Below are positions 26,339-36,953 of a stretch of DNA of 64,000 bases, piece after piece. Position 1 is the first letter of the stretch. Every line of letters begins with the position of its first letter. The stretch is taken from positions 186,001 to 250,000 of the forward strand of contig NZ_CAJGBN010000056.1 in assembly GCF_904426505.1 (NCBI RefSeq), given 5' to 3'. A program made the translations under genes and the position numbers. Below the pieces are notes generated by a model that worked only from the letters and a program-made list of their open reading frames with translations, did no database searches and had not been told where the DNA came from. The DNA comes from Rubrivivax sp. A210 (GTDB taxonomy: Bacteria > Pseudomonadota > Gammaproteobacteria > Burkholderiales > Burkholderiaceae_C).

Positions 26339-27304
26339 ATGCTTTCGCGAACCGCCGACCACCTCTTCTGGATGGCCCGCTACATGGAGCGGGCCGAAAA
26401 CACGGCGCGGATGCTCGATGTCAACTACCAGACTTCGCTGCTGCCGCAGAGCACCGACATGGCCGAGCAGGGCTGGCGCGGCCTGCTTTCGATCAGCGAG
26501 CTGACCTGGAGCTTCTCGCAGAAGTACCAGGCCGTCGGCGCGCGCAGCGTCATGGATTTCATGGTGCGCGACGAGACCAACCCGTCCAGCATCGTGGCCT
26601 GCCTGCGCGCGGCGCGCGAGAACGCGCGTGCGGTGCGCGGCGCGCTCACCACCGAGGTCTGGGAGACGCAGAACCAGACCTGGCTCGAGTTCAACCGCAT
26701 GCTCAAGGACGGCGCCTTCGAGCGCGACCCGGGCAGTTTCTTCGAGTGGGTCAAGTTCCGCTCGCACCTGAGCCGCGGCGTCACCGTGGGCACCATGCTG
26801 CAGGACGAGGCGCTGCACTTCCTGCGCATCGGCACCTTCCTCGAGCGCGCCGACAACACGGCGCGGCTGCTCGACGTCAAGTTCCAGGCGCTGGCCGGCG
26901 GCGATTACTTCGGCCCCGGCGCCAGCAAGGAGGGCATGGAGGTCGATTTCTACCACTGGAGCGCGATCCTGCGTTCGGTCTCGGGCTTCGAGATCTACCG
27001 CAAGGTCTACCGCAACGTGATCCACCCCGAGAAGGTGGCCGAACTGCTGATCCTGCGCCCCGACATGCCGCGCTCGCTGGCCGCCTGCATGAACGAGGCG
27101 GTGGCGAATCTGCAGCTGGTGGCCAACGAGCAGAGCGGCGAGACGCTGCGCCGCGCCGGCCGCCTGAAGTCCGACCTGCGTTATGGCCGCATCGACGAGA
27201 TCCTGGCCACCGGCCTGCACGCCTACCTGACGCAGTTCCTTGACCGCGTCGGCGATCTGGGCGTGGGCATCAGCCGCGACTTCCTCGTACCTATGGCGGC
27301 GTGA
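26339..27304 (+). CDS. Alpha-E domain (DUF403) protein
   Basis: 321 residues from the ATG at 26339. It is an all-alpha protein opening with the family motif MLSRTADHLFWMARYMERAENTARML, and it has later blocks ETWEQN-like (VWETQNQTWLEFN) and FLERADNTARLLDVKF. Alpha-E proteins are found with circularly permuted ATP-grasp enzymes and transglutaminases and are predicted to be their partners; no catalytic activity is established. It is the last gene of the five-gene operon. Its 3' end overlaps that of the convergent mltB by 14 bases (27291-27304). The same domain occurs fused to the ATP-grasp paralogue at 21298, so the operon encodes one fused and one split version. Confidence 0.92.
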   Translation: MLSRTADHLFWMARYMERAENTARMLDVNYQTSLLPQSTDMAEQGWRGLLSISELTWSFSQKYQAVGARSVMDFMVRDETNPSSIVACLRAARENARAVRGALTTEVWETQNQTWLEFNRMLKDGAFERDPGSFFEWVKFRSHLSRGVTVGTMLQDEALHFLRIGTFLERADNTARLLDVKFQALAGGDYFGPGASKEGMEVDFYHWSAILRSVSGFEIYRKVYRNVIHPEKVAELLILRPDMPRSLAACMNEAVANLQLVANEQSGETLRRAGRLKSDLRYGRIDEILATGLHAYLTQFLDRVGDLGVGISRDFLVPMAA

Positions 27305-28367
27305 CGGGTCGCGCGGCTTTTGCCGCCGCCACGGCCTGTCCCAGCTCGATCACCGCCATCGCGTAGTAGCTCGACGCGTTGTAGCGCGTGAGGGCACGGA
27401 AGTTCACGGTGCCGGCCACATAGCTGGGCGGCTGTTCGCCGTTGTGCAACTCCACCAGCGCCAGCGGACCCTCGTGGGCGCGGCCATCGTCGGACAGCGC
27501 AGCACCCTTGTCGGCCATCTGCGTGGCACTGAAGCTGGGCGCGATGTCCGGCGCCAGCAGCGCGGCGCGGTTCTCGGCGTCTGCCGGCGGCACCACCTCG
27601 TAGCGCGCCGGCAGGCCGCGCTGCCAGCCGGCGCGCTGCAGGTATTGCGCCACCGAGCCGACGATGTCGGCGCGGCTGCGGTAGAGGTCGACATGGCCGT
27701 CGCCGTCGAAGTCGAGCGCGTGGCGGTTGATGCTGCCGGGCATGAACTGCGGCCAGCCGATGGCGCCGGCAAACGAGCCCTTCACCGTCTGCGGGTCGAC
27801 CCCCTCTCGCGCGCACAGCACGAAGAACTCGGCCAGTTCCTGGCGGAAAAAGGCGCGGCGGTCGCTGCGGCCGGCGGGGAAATCGAAGGCCAGCGTGGAC
27901 AGCGCGTCGATGACGCGGAAATTGCCGGTGATGCGGCCATAGTAGGTCTCGACGCCGACGATGCCCACCACCACCTCGGCCGGCACGCCGAAGCGTTCTT
28001 CGGCCTGGGCCAGCCAGTCGGCGTTGTCCTGCCAGAACGCCAGGCCGGCGGCGATGCGCTGCGGCTCGATGAAGCGCTCGCGGTAGGCGGCCCAGTTCTT
28101 GGCCGTGGCCACGGCCGGCGGCATGATGAGCTTGCGCACCGCCTCGATGCGGTGGGCGCGCGCCAGCTGCGTCGCCAGCCAGCGCCGGTCCAGGCCCTGG
28201 GCCGCGGCGGTCTCGGCGGCAAAGCTGCGGATCTCGGCACGACCGGCATAGGAGGGCTCGCGCTTGTTGTTGACGGCGTGGCTGCCGTGGCGGGCGCTGG
28301 CCGGGGTGGCGATCAGCAGCGCGGCCAGGGCCAGCGAAGCCAGTGGATGAGGGGCGGTCAGGCGCAA
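27291..28367 (-). CDS. mltB: Lytic murein transglycosylase B
   Basis: 358 residues if started at the TTG at 28367, which gives a clean signal peptide (hydrophobic run LASLALAALLIATPASA). An upstream start would run into the preceding gene, whose stop is at 28379. No lipobox cysteine is seen, so this may be the soluble periplasmic (SltB-like) form rather than a lipoprotein. The catalytic Glu140 is in IVGVETYYGRITGNFRV, and the family motifs SFAGAIGWPQFMPGS and the calcium-like loop DFDGDGHVDLY are present. The enzyme cleaves peptidoglycan glycan strands to 1,6-anhydro-muropeptides. It is downstream of the moxR-DUF58-tgpA genes by 11 bases and is probably cotranscribed with them. Confidence 0.9.
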   Translation of the reverse strand: MRLTAPHPLASLALAALLIATPASARHGSHAVNNKREPSYAGRAEIRSFAAETAAAQGLDRRWLATQLARAHRIEAVRKLIMPPAVATAKNWAAYRERFIEPQRIAAGLAFWQDNADWLAQAEERFGVPAEVVVGIVGVETYYGRITGNFRVIDALSTLAFDFPAGRSDRRAFFRQELAEFFVLCAREGVDPQTVKGSFAGAIGWPQFMPGSINRHALDFDGDGHVDLYRSRADIVGSVAQYLQRAGWQRGLPARYEVVPPADAENRAALLAPDIAPSFSATQMADKGAALSDDGRAHEGPLALVELHNGEQPPSYVAGTVNFRALTRYNASSYYAMAVIELGQAVAAAKAARPVTPP

Positions 28368-28378
28368 GACGATCAGGC

Positions 28379-30466
28379 TCAGCTCGGGATGGAAGGCGGC
28401 GAGTTTAGGGGCGACCGCTGCGCTTTTTCCGCCTTCGCCGCCTTCGCTGCGGCACGGGCCGCACGGGCAAAGCGCGGCCACCATAGCGCATCGGGCGTGG
28501 CGGTGGCGGCGGCGCCGTAGCGGCGGCGGTCGAGTTCATCCAGCAGTGCGGCCAGGGCCTCGCCGCGCCCATTGAGGGCGGCGCGCACCAAGCCGGCGCG
28601 CGCCCTGGGTGCATGGTGTACCTGCACCGCCACGCCCAGCCTCGCCAGCCGTGCCTGCACGCGGCGTTGCAGCCTTTGCCAGGGGTCTTGGCGGCGGCGG
28701 TCCCAGGCGGCCCAGGCGGCGCCGGTCAGCGCGCCACCGCTGGCCAGGCCTATCAGCAGGTAGGCCAGGTCCTGCCAGTCGGGCGCCGCAAAGCCAAGGC
28801 TGCGCAGCAGGTCAAACTGCTGGCCGCGCGCATAGCCCAGCACCCACTGGTTCCAGCGGTTGTTGGCCGCTTCCCAGGCGCCGCGCAGCGCGGCCAGCAG
28901 GTTGGGGTCCAGGGTGTTGATGGCGCCGGCCACCAGGCCCGGCGGCGCCGCCAGGCTGCGCCCCCGCCGCACGCGGTCGGGCGCCACGGCCGCGGTCGGG
29001 TCGACGCGCTGCCAGCCGCTGCCGGCCTGCCAGATCTCGGCCCAGGCGTGGGCGTGGCGCTGGCGCACGATCCACCAGCCGTCCACCGGCGCCGGATCGG
29101 TGCCCTGGTAGCCGGTGACGATGCGCGCCGGCACGTCCAGCGCCCGCATCACGATGACGAAGGCGCTGGCGAAGTGCTCGCAGAAGCCGAGCTTGCGGTC
29201 GAGCCAGAACTCGTCAATGGCATCGCCCTCGTAGACGCCCGGGGTCAGCGTGTAGCTGTAGCCGCCGCGGGCGATGTGCTGCAGCACGGCGCCGGCCAGG
29301 GTGGCCGCGTCGGCCTCGGCCAGCTCGGGGCGCTGGCGCAGCTGCTGCGCCCAGTCGCGCGTGCGCGGGTTGGCGCCGGGCGGCAGCGCCAGGTGCTCGG
29401 CGAGGCCGGGCACGGGCGCACGCGGGCCGTGGCGGTGTTCCAGCCAGGCGCTGGCCTGCAGGCGCAGCCGCTCGTCGACCGGCCGGTCGGTCTGCCACTG
29501 GCCGTCGCCGCGCTGGCTGGCCACCCAGCCAGGAACGAGGGGCGCGCTGTCGGCGCGATCAGGCGTCATCTCCAGCAGCGGCAGCAGCGGCAGGCGGCTG
29601 GGTTCCAGCGTCATCTCGTAGCGCAGCGGTGCGCCCACGGTCTCGAGCTCCAGCCGCAGCCGGCCGCCCTGGGCAAAGCCGGTCAGGCCGCGTGTCCACT
29701 GGCGGCCGTCGAAGCGCACCAGCACCGGGCCGCGGAAATACATCTGGTCCGGCCTCGGCACGGTGTCGGCAAAGCGCAGACGCAGCGCGATGGAATCGTC
29801 TTCGGCCACCTCGGCGACACCGCCCAGGCGCATCGAGCCCGACAGGCCGGTGCGACCGGCTGCATCCTGCGGCAGGCTCCACAGTGGCGCGATGCGCGGA
29901 AACAGCAGGAAGAGCACGGCCATCACCGGCAACGCCAGCAACGCCGTGCGCGCCGCCACGCCGCCGGCCCGGGCCAGCGGGGGCCGGCCCACCGGCATAT
30001 GGGCCAGCACCAGGGCCGTCAGCAGGGCCCACACGGCCACCAGCAGCCACAGGCCGATGAGCAGGGTCTGCGAATAGAGGAAGTGAGTGAGCACCAGGAA
30101 GAAGCCGAGGAAGAACAGCACCAGGGCGTCGCGGCGCGCACGCAACTCCAGCGTCTTGAGCGTGACCAGCATCACCAGCAGCGTGATGCCGGCTTCCTTG
30201 CCCAGCAGCGTGCGTTCCTGCCACAGCGTGAGGCCGCAGGCCAGCAGCAGCAACACGATCAGCGCGGCGCGGTGGGGCAGGCTGCCGCCCAGCAGCGCGA
30301 TGCGGCCGCGCCACAGCAGCACCGCGGCGGCGATGGCGCCACACCACAGCGGCAGGTGCAGCAAATGGGGCGTGATGGTCCAGGCGATGACGGCGAGCTG
30401 GAACAGCGTGTCGCGCGTCTCGCGCGGCAGGTGGGCGCTGCGCTCCTGCAGGCCGGCGATCCCCAT
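28379..30466 (-). CDS. DUF3488/transglutaminase membrane protein (TgpA family)
   Basis: 695 residues from the ATG at 30466, which shares one base with the upstream stop (TGATG); a GTG at 30475 is the alternative. There are five or six N-terminal membrane helices (about 20-190), a periplasmic region of about 350 residues with a transglutaminase core (Cys in LGFCEHFASAF, His in RHAHAWAEIW, Asp in RVDPTAAV), and a last membrane helix (YLLIGLASGGALTGAAWAAW) with a cytosolic tail. In Pseudomonas aeruginosa TgpA has periplasmic transglutaminase activity and is important for growth; its in vivo target is unclear. It sits in the classic moxR-DUF58-tgpA order. Confidence 0.92.
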   Translation of the reverse strand: MGIAGLQERSAHLPRETRDTLFQLAVIAWTITPHLLHLPLWCGAIAAAVLLWRGRIALLGGSLPHRAALIVLLLLACGLTLWQERTLLGKEAGITLLVMLVTLKTLELRARRDALVLFFLGFFLVLTHFLYSQTLLIGLWLLVAVWALLTALVLAHMPVGRPPLARAGGVAARTALLALPVMAVLFLLFPRIAPLWSLPQDAAGRTGLSGSMRLGGVAEVAEDDSIALRLRFADTVPRPDQMYFRGPVLVRFDGRQWTRGLTGFAQGGRLRLELETVGAPLRYEMTLEPSRLPLLPLLEMTPDRADSAPLVPGWVASQRGDGQWQTDRPVDERLRLQASAWLEHRHGPRAPVPGLAEHLALPPGANPRTRDWAQQLRQRPELAEADAATLAGAVLQHIARGGYSYTLTPGVYEGDAIDEFWLDRKLGFCEHFASAFVIVMRALDVPARIVTGYQGTDPAPVDGWWIVRQRHAHAWAEIWQAGSGWQRVDPTAAVAPDRVRRGRSLAAPPGLVAGAINTLDPNLLAALRGAWEAANNRWNQWVLGYARGQQFDLLRSLGFAAPDWQDLAYLLIGLASGGALTGAAWAAWDRRRQDPWQRLQRRVQARLARLGVAVQVHHAPRARAGLVRAALNGRGEALAALLDELDRRRYGAAATATPDALWWPRFARAARAAAKAAKAEKAQRSPLNSPPSIPS

Positions 30467-31451
30467 CACGCCCACTGCCCCAGAAGATCGAGCGCGGCGC
30501 GGCGGTGGGCCGCACCCTGGCCGGGGGGCTGCTCGCGGCCGGGCAGGCGCAGGCCGGCGGTGATGCCCTCGCGATCAGCCGTCAGCACCCAGGCCGCCAG
30601 CCGCGCCAGGCGGCGCTCGGCATCGCCGGTGGTGTCCTGCCAGTCCAGCCAGAGCTCGCGTGCGGCGCTGCCGGCGGTCTCGCGGCTGACCATTTCGCCG
30701 CTGTGCGCCACCTTCTTCCACACCACCTGGCGCATGGTGTCGCCGCGCCGCCAGGGGCGCACGCCGTCGAGCTCGCTGCCGCCGCCGCGGCGCGCGGGTT
30801 GCGGGTCGCCGGTGCTCGAGCCACTGGCCGGCAGCGGCGGTTCGGGCTGCTCCGGCCGCGGCCAGGCCAGCAGGCGCGAAGCCGGCCGCCACACGGTCCA
30901 GGCGCGGAAGAGGCCGAAGGGGAAGACCGTCTCCAGCTGCAGCGTCGGCAGGCCATGCCAGCCGCGCCGGGGCGGCACGAAGCTCAGGTGGGCCACGGCC
31001 TGGCCGCCTGCCGGTGCGTCGGTCCATACCGTGGTGGCGGCGTCGTCCTCGTGGCGCAGCGCCAGCGCATAGCGTTGGCCGCCGGGGTTGCTGATGACCA
31101 CCTCCAGCAGGGCCGGCGCGCCGGCGTGTACCGGCGCCGGCGGCCGCAGATGCAGCGTCAGGCCGCGCAGGTTGGCGTGGGTCAGGTGCATGGACACCAG
31201 GGCCGAGCTGGCGAGCAGAAAGGTCAGCGCATAGCCCAGGCTGAGCTGGTAGTTGATGGAGGCCACCAGCATCACCACCAGGGTGGCGGCGAAGGTGAAG
31301 CCGGCGCGCGTGGGCAGGATGTAGATGTTGCGCTGGCCCAGGGTCCAGCTGTCCTTGAGCGGCAGCCGCGCCTGCAGCCAGGCTCGAAAGCGCCGCCGCG
31401 GCGACAGCGTCGACAACCAGGCCCGGGCGGCCGGAGGCGGGGCAGCCACGG

Positions 31452-31455
<4 letters not shown>
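30466..31455 (-). CDS. DUF58 domain-containing membrane protein
   Basis: 329 residues. The start is taken as the TTG at 31455, which overlaps the upstream moxR stop by 4 bases (TTGA); GTG at 31449 is possible. Two membrane helices at about 48-92 (AGFTFAATLVVMLVASINY, then the LGYALTFLLASSALV stretch) precede a beta-rich domain. The DUF58 motif follows: ELDGVRPWRRGDTMRQVVWK. The family usually pairs with MoxR AAA ATPases and transglutaminase membrane proteins, as here; DUF58 is vWA-related. The 1-base overlap with tgpA and 4-base overlap with moxR show a tightly coupled operon. Exact role unknown. Confidence 0.85.
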
Positions 31456-32378
<923 letters not shown>

Positions 32379-32418
32379 GCGCGGGACCATACTCGAAAAG
32401 CGAAAGCGCGATCCCACC

Positions 32419-33357
32419 GTGAGCACCGTCTTCTACACCCACCCCGCTTGCCGCCTGCACGACATGGGCGCAGGCCATCCCGAATGCCCGGGGCGGCTGG
32501 ACGCCATCAACGACCAGTTGCTGGCCACCGGCCTTGACATCGCGCTGACCTTCCGCGATGCCCCCGAAGCCACCATCGAGCAGATCGAGCGCGCCCACAC
32601 GGCGCACTACGTCACCGAGATCAAGGACCTGCTCGAGCAGGTGCGCGATGGCGGCGTCACCAAGGCGCTGGACCCCGACACCGTCGCCTGCCCGGCCACG
32701 CTGTCGGCGGCGCTGCATGCCGCCGGCGCCGCCGTCGCGGCCACCGACGACGTGATCGCCGGCCGCGCACTCAACGCCTTCTGCGCCGTGCGCCCGCCCG
32801 GCCACCACGCCACGCGTGACGAAGCCATGGGCTTTTGCTTCTTCAACAACGTCGCCATCGCGGCCCGCCACGCGCTGGACGTGCATGGCCTCGAGCGCGT
32901 GGCCATCATCGATTTCGACGTCCACCACGGCAATGGCACCGAGGACATCATCGCCGGCGATGACCGCGTGCTGATGTGCAGCTTCTTCCAGCACCCGCTC
33001 TACCCCTACAGCGGCGCCGTGCCCAAGGGCACGAACATGGTCAATGTGCCGGTGCCGCCCTATACGCGCGGCGCCGCGGTGCGCGAGATGATTGAGACGA
33101 TGTGGATGCCGGCGCTGCACCGCTTCGCGCCGCAGATGGTCTTCATCTCGGCCGGCTTCGACGCCCACCGCGAGGACGACCTCGGCCAGATGGGCCTGGT
33201 CGAGGCCGACTACGAATGGATCACCCAGCGCCTGGTGGACGTGGCGCGCCGCCACAGCCACGGCCGCATCGTGTCCTGCCTCGAAGGCGGCTACGCGCTG
33301 AGTGCGCTGGCGCGCAGCGTGGCAGCGCATGTGCGCGTGCTCGCCGACGTGCATTGA
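32419..33357 (+). CDS. Histone deacetylase-family (acetoin utilization / acetylpolyamine) amidohydrolase
   Basis: 312 residues from the GTG at 32419. The zinc-hydrolase motifs are intact: RPPGHHATRDEAMGFCFFNN, IIDFDVHHGNGT with the two metal-binding Asp/His, and FISAGFDAHREDDLG with the third Asp. A late LEGGYALSAL loop completes the fold. Bacterial members deacetylate acetylated polyamines, acetyl-CoA synthetase or small amides. Genomic context (a divergent moxR and a downstream channel gene) does not decide the substrate. It follows the moxR start by 40 bases on the other strand. Confidence 0.9.
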   Translation: MSTVFYTHPACRLHDMGAGHPECPGRLDAINDQLLATGLDIALTFRDAPEATIEQIERAHTAHYVTEIKDLLEQVRDGGVTKALDPDTVACPATLSAALHAAGAAVAATDDVIAGRALNAFCAVRPPGHHATRDEAMGFCFFNNVAIAARHALDVHGLERVAIIDFDVHHGNGTEDIIAGDDRVLMCSFFQHPLYPYSGAVPKGTNMVNVPVPPYTRGAAVREMIETMWMPALHRFAPQMVFISAGFDAHREDDLGQMGLVEADYEWITQRLVDVARRHSHGRIVSCLEGGYALSALARSVAAHVRVLADVH

Positions 33358-33380
33358 CCTGGTAGGGCGCTGCGGCAGCC

Positions 33381-34634
33381 ATGGACCGTCCGCCGACGGC
33401 CGACGAGCTCGACCGGCTCGTCCACGCCCTGCTCCAGCCCACCGCGGCCATCGAGCTGGCGGTGCTGGTGGCCTGCTTGCTGGGCGGCTGGGCGCTGGTG
33501 CGCGGGCTGCGCGGGCCTCAGGCCGAGCGGGGCTCGATCTGGTTCGGCCACCGCATCGTCGACGGCGCCCTCTTCCCGCTGCTGACCCTGTTGCTGGCGC
33601 TGACCGCGCGCTGGGCGCTGGCCGGGCAGGTGCCGATCGCGGTGTTCAAGCTGGTCGTGCCCATCCTGGTCTCGCTGGCGGTGATACGGCTCACGGTGCG
33701 CGTGCTGCGTGCCGCCTTCCCGGGCTCGCAGCTGATGCGGGTGGTCGAGCGCAGCGTGTCCTGGATCGCCTGGCTGGCCATGGTGCTGTGGATCACCGGC
33801 GTGCTGCCGCTGATGCTGGCCGAGCTGGACGACATCCACTGGAAGATAGGCGCCAGCAAAGTCTCGGTGCGCAACCTGCTGGAGGGTGCGGTCACCGCGG
33901 TGCTGGTGCTGGTGCTGGCGCTGTGGGTATCGTCGATGTTCGAGGCGCGCCTGCTCAAGGGCGCCACCGACAACCTCAGCATCCGCAAGATGGCGGCCAA
34001 TGCGCTGCGCGCCGTGCTGCTCTTCGTGGGCGTGCTCTTCGCCGCCTCGGCCGCCGGCATCGACCTCACGGCGCTGGGCGTGCTGGGCGGCGGCCTCGGC
34101 GTCGGCATCGGCCTGGGCCTGCAGAAGCTGGCGGCCAACTACATCAGCGGCTTCGTGATCCTGGCCGAGCGCAGCATGCGCATCGGCGACATGGTCAAGG
34201 TCGACGGCTTCGAGGGCCGCATCACCGACATCAGCACCCGCTACACCGTGATCCGCGCCCTCAACGGCCGCGAATCCATCGTGCCCAATGAGATGTTGAT
34301 CACCCAGCGCGTCGAGAACGCCTCGCTGGCCGACCCCAAGGTGCTGCTCACCACCGTGGTGCAGGTGGCCTACGGCAGCCCGCTGCCCACGCTGATGCCC
34401 CAGTTGGCCGCCGCCGCCGGCCGCGTGGCGCGCGTGGTGGCCGACCCGGCGCCCTCGGTGCAGCTGTCGAATTTTGCTGCCGACGGCCTGGAGCTGACCA
34501 TCGCCTTCTGGATTGCCGACCCCGAGAACGGCCAGGGCAATGTGCGCTCGGCCGTCAACCTGGCGCTGCTGGAAGCGCTGAACGAGGCCGGGGTTGACAT
34601 TCCATTTCCGCAGCGCGTGGTGCGCCAGGCCTGA
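33381..34634 (+). CDS. MscS-family mechanosensitive ion channel
   Basis: 417 residues from the ATG at 33381. Five membrane helices: about 25-42, 60-80, 85-107, 125-145 and 170-195. The MscS pore helix and signature follow (VLGGGLGVGIGLGLQKLAANYISG, about 234-257), and then the beta domain starting ERSMRIGDMVKVDGFEGRI and ending with the FPQRVV element. MscS channels release osmolytes on hypo-osmotic shock. The extra N-terminal helices put it in the larger YnaI/YbdG-like group rather than the minimal MscS. It is 23 bases downstream of the HDAC-like gene and 48 bases before the PPK2 gene on the same strand. Confidence 0.93.
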   Translation: MDRPPTADELDRLVHALLQPTAAIELAVLVACLLGGWALVRGLRGPQAERGSIWFGHRIVDGALFPLLTLLLALTARWALAGQVPIAVFKLVVPILVSLAVIRLTVRVLRAAFPGSQLMRVVERSVSWIAWLAMVLWITGVLPLMLAELDDIHWKIGASKVSVRNLLEGAVTAVLVLVLALWVSSMFEARLLKGATDNLSIRKMAANALRAVLLFVGVLFAASAAGIDLTALGVLGGGLGVGIGLGLQKLAANYISGFVILAERSMRIGDMVKVDGFEGRITDISTRYTVIRALNGRESIVPNEMLITQRVENASLADPKVLLTTVVQVAYGSPLPTLMPQLAAAAGRVARVVADPAPSVQLSNFAADGLELTIAFWIADPENGQGNVRSAVNLALLEALNEAGVDIPFPQRVVRQA

Positions 34635-34682
34635 TACGGTCGGAGATGACGCCGCGGTGCGGCGGGCTCGGAAGGAATCGCG

Positions 34683-36296
34683 ATGTTCGAATCGGCAGAG
34701 ATCGGCCACAAGATTGCCAAGGAGGCCTATCGCCTGGCCCTGCCCGAGTTGCGTGCGGCGCTGCTGCAGGCGCAGATCGAGCTGGTGCAGCGCAAGAAGA
34801 CCTCGGTGCTGCTCATCATCAGCGGCCAGGACGGCGCCGGCAAGGGCGAGACCATCAACCTGCTCTACGAGTGGATGGACCCGCGTTTCATCTCGACGCT
34901 GGCCTTCTCCGAGCCCACCGAGGAAGAGCACGACCGACCGCCGATGTGGCGCTACTGGCGCTCGCTGCCGCCGCGCGGGCGCATGGGCATGTTCGCCGGC
35001 TCCTGGTACTCCGATCCCATGCGCGACCGCATCGAGGGCCGGCTTTCGATCAAGGAACTCGACGCCCGCGCCGAGCAGATCAACCGCTTCGAGGCCATGC
35101 TGGTCAACGAGGGCGCGCTGATCCTCAAGTTCTGGCTGCACCTCACCAAGTCGGCCCAGCGCAAGCGGCTCAAGGCGCTGGAGGCCGACCCCCGCACCGC
35201 CTGGCGCGTGACGCAATGGAACTGGGACCGCCTCGAGAGCTTCGACGAGGCGCAGGAGACTGCCGGCCATGTGCTGCGCGTCACCAACACACCCTGGGCG
35301 CCCTGGGCCGTGGTCGAGGCCAGCGACGACCGCTACCGCGAGCTGACAGTGGGCCGCATCCTGCTCGAGGCGCTGCGCCAGAAGCTGGACTGCGAAGAAC
35401 GCCCGCAGCCGCCGGCAGCGCCGCTGGTGCGCGTGGACACCGACGGCCGCAACCTGCTGACCGAACTCGACCTTTCGCTCGTGCTCGCGGAGCGCCCCTA
35501 CGAAAAGGAACTGGCGCGCTGGCAGGGCCGGCTGTCGGAGCTGGTGCGCGACCCGCGCTTCAAGGATCACGCCGTGGTCTGCGCCTTCGAGGGCGCCGAC
35601 GCGGCCGGCAAGGGCGGCGCCATCCGCCGCCTGTGCGCGGCGCTCGACGCGCGCCAGTACCAGGTGATACCGATAGCTGCGCCCAGCGAGGAAGAACGCG
35701 CCCAGCCGCACCTGTGGCGCTTCTGGCGCCACATCCCGCGGCGAGGCCGCCTGGCCATCTTCGACCGCACCTGGTACGGCCGCGTGCTGGTCGAGCGTGT
35801 CGAGGGCTATTGCAGCGAGGCCGACTGGCAGCGCGCCTACACCGAGATCAACGACTTCGAGCACGAGCTCACCGGCGCCGGCGTCATCGTGCTCAAGTTC
35901 TGGCTCCAGACCAGCCGCGAGGAGCAGCTGCGGCGCTTTCGCGAGCGCGAAGAGGTGGCGCACAAGCGCTTCAAGATCACCGAGGACGACTGGCGCAACC
36001 GCGACAAGTGGGACGCCTACCAGCGGGCGGTGTGCGACATGGTCGACCGCACCAGCACCGGCGACGCGCCCTGGACCCTGGTCGAATCGAACGACAAGTA
36101 CTTCGCCCGCGTCAAGATCCTGCGCACCCTGTGCGAACGGATAGAGGCAGCGCTGCAGGCCGGGCCGCACGGCATGGCGAGGGCCGACAACGACGCGGCG
36201 GCAAAGAAGAGGGCTGGCAAGCCGGGCAAGGCCAGGCCCAAGAAGGCATTGGGCAAGCAGGCGGCCAGGCCAGCGCGCAAATCGGCAGGCAAATAG
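34683..36296 (+). CDS. pap: Polyphosphate:AMP phosphotransferase (tandem PPK2 domains)
   Basis: 537 residues from the ATG at 34683. Two PPK2 domains are fused: one at about 1-245 with Walker A-like GQDGAGKGE, and a second at about 270-500 with GADAAGKGG. The two-domain layout is characteristic of PAP (class II PPK2), which uses polyphosphate to turn AMP into ADP. The second domain has the full motif set (RRGRLAIFDRTWYGRVLVERVEG). The C-terminus from about 505 is a Lys/Ala/Pro tail (KKRAGKPGKARPKKALGK) resembling histone H1-like or polyphosphate-binding extensions. The gene ends 6 bases before the stop of the convergent pdxH. Confidence 0.9.
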   Translation: MFESAEIGHKIAKEAYRLALPELRAALLQAQIELVQRKKTSVLLIISGQDGAGKGETINLLYEWMDPRFISTLAFSEPTEEEHDRPPMWRYWRSLPPRGRMGMFAGSWYSDPMRDRIEGRLSIKELDARAEQINRFEAMLVNEGALILKFWLHLTKSAQRKRLKALEADPRTAWRVTQWNWDRLESFDEAQETAGHVLRVTNTPWAPWAVVEASDDRYRELTVGRILLEALRQKLDCEERPQPPAAPLVRVDTDGRNLLTELDLSLVLAERPYEKELARWQGRLSELVRDPRFKDHAVVCAFEGADAAGKGGAIRRLCAALDARQYQVIPIAAPSEEERAQPHLWRFWRHIPRRGRLAIFDRTWYGRVLVERVEGYCSEADWQRAYTEINDFEHELTGAGVIVLKFWLQTSREEQLRRFREREEVAHKRFKITEDDWRNRDKWDAYQRAVCDMVDRTSTGDAPWTLVESNDKYFARVKILRTLCERIEAALQAGPHGMARADNDAAAKKRAGKPGKARPKKALGKQAARPARKSAGK

Positions 36297-36302
36297 GGCG
36301 CC

Positions 36303-36935
36303 TCAGGGCGCCAGGCGCTCGCGCACCCAGGCCTCACCCTCGAGCCGGTAGCGCAGGCGGTCGTGCAGACGGCTCTTGCGGCCCTGCCAGAACTCCCACA
36401 GCTCGGGCCGCAGGCGGTATCCGCCCCAGTGCGGCGGGCGCGGCGGGTTGAGCGCGTACTGCGCAGCGGCCTTGGCGGCGCCGGCCACCAGCAGGGCGCG
36501 CGAAGTAATCACCTGGCTCTGCGGCGAGGCCCAGGCGCCCAGGCGCGAATCGAGCGGGCGCGTCTTGTAATAGGCATCGGACTCGGCCGCGCTGGTCTTC
36601 TCGACGCGGCCCTCGATGCGCACCACCCGCTCCAGCTCGACCCAATGGAACTGCAGCGCGGCCAGCGGATGGGCGGCCAGTTCGCGGCCCTTGCGGCTGT
36701 CGTAGTTGGTGTACCAGACGATGCCTTGCGCATCGAAGCCCTTGACCAGCACCACGCGGGTCGACGGCCGGCCGTCGGTGCCCACCGTGGCCAGGGTCAT
36801 CGCATTGGGCTCGGGCAGCTGCGACGACAGCGCCTGCTCGAACCAGCGCTCGAATTGCTTCAGCGGGTCGGCCTCCGAGGCCGATTCGTCGAGCGCGTCG
36901 CGCTCATAGCTCTTGCGCAGATCGGCGATGTCCAT
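36303..36935 (-). CDS. pdxH: Pyridoxamine 5'-phosphate oxidase
   Basis: 210 residues from the ATG at 36935. PdxH uses FMN and oxygen to convert pyridoxine or pyridoxamine 5'-phosphate to pyridoxal 5'-phosphate. The N-terminal [18 protein letters not shown] and the FMN-binding blocks [24 protein letters not shown] and [18 protein letters not shown] are present. The C-terminal [17 protein letters not shown] carries the PLP-contacting arginines. A TATACT -10-like element on the minus strand at 36942-36947 is so close to the ATG that the transcript could be nearly leaderless; I see no good -35. Confidence 0.95.
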   Translation of the reverse strand: MDIADLRKSYERDALDESASEADPLKQFERWFEQALSSQLPEPNAMTLATVGTDGRPSTRVVLVKGFDAQGIVWYTNYDSRKGRELAAHPLAALQFHWVELERVVRIEGRVEKTSAAESDAYYKTRPLDSRLGAWASPQSQVITSRALLVAGAAKAAAQYALNPPRPPHWGGYRLRPELWEFWQGRKSRLHDRLRYRLEGEAWVRERLAP

Positions 36936-36953
36936 CGCTGCAGTATAGAAAGC

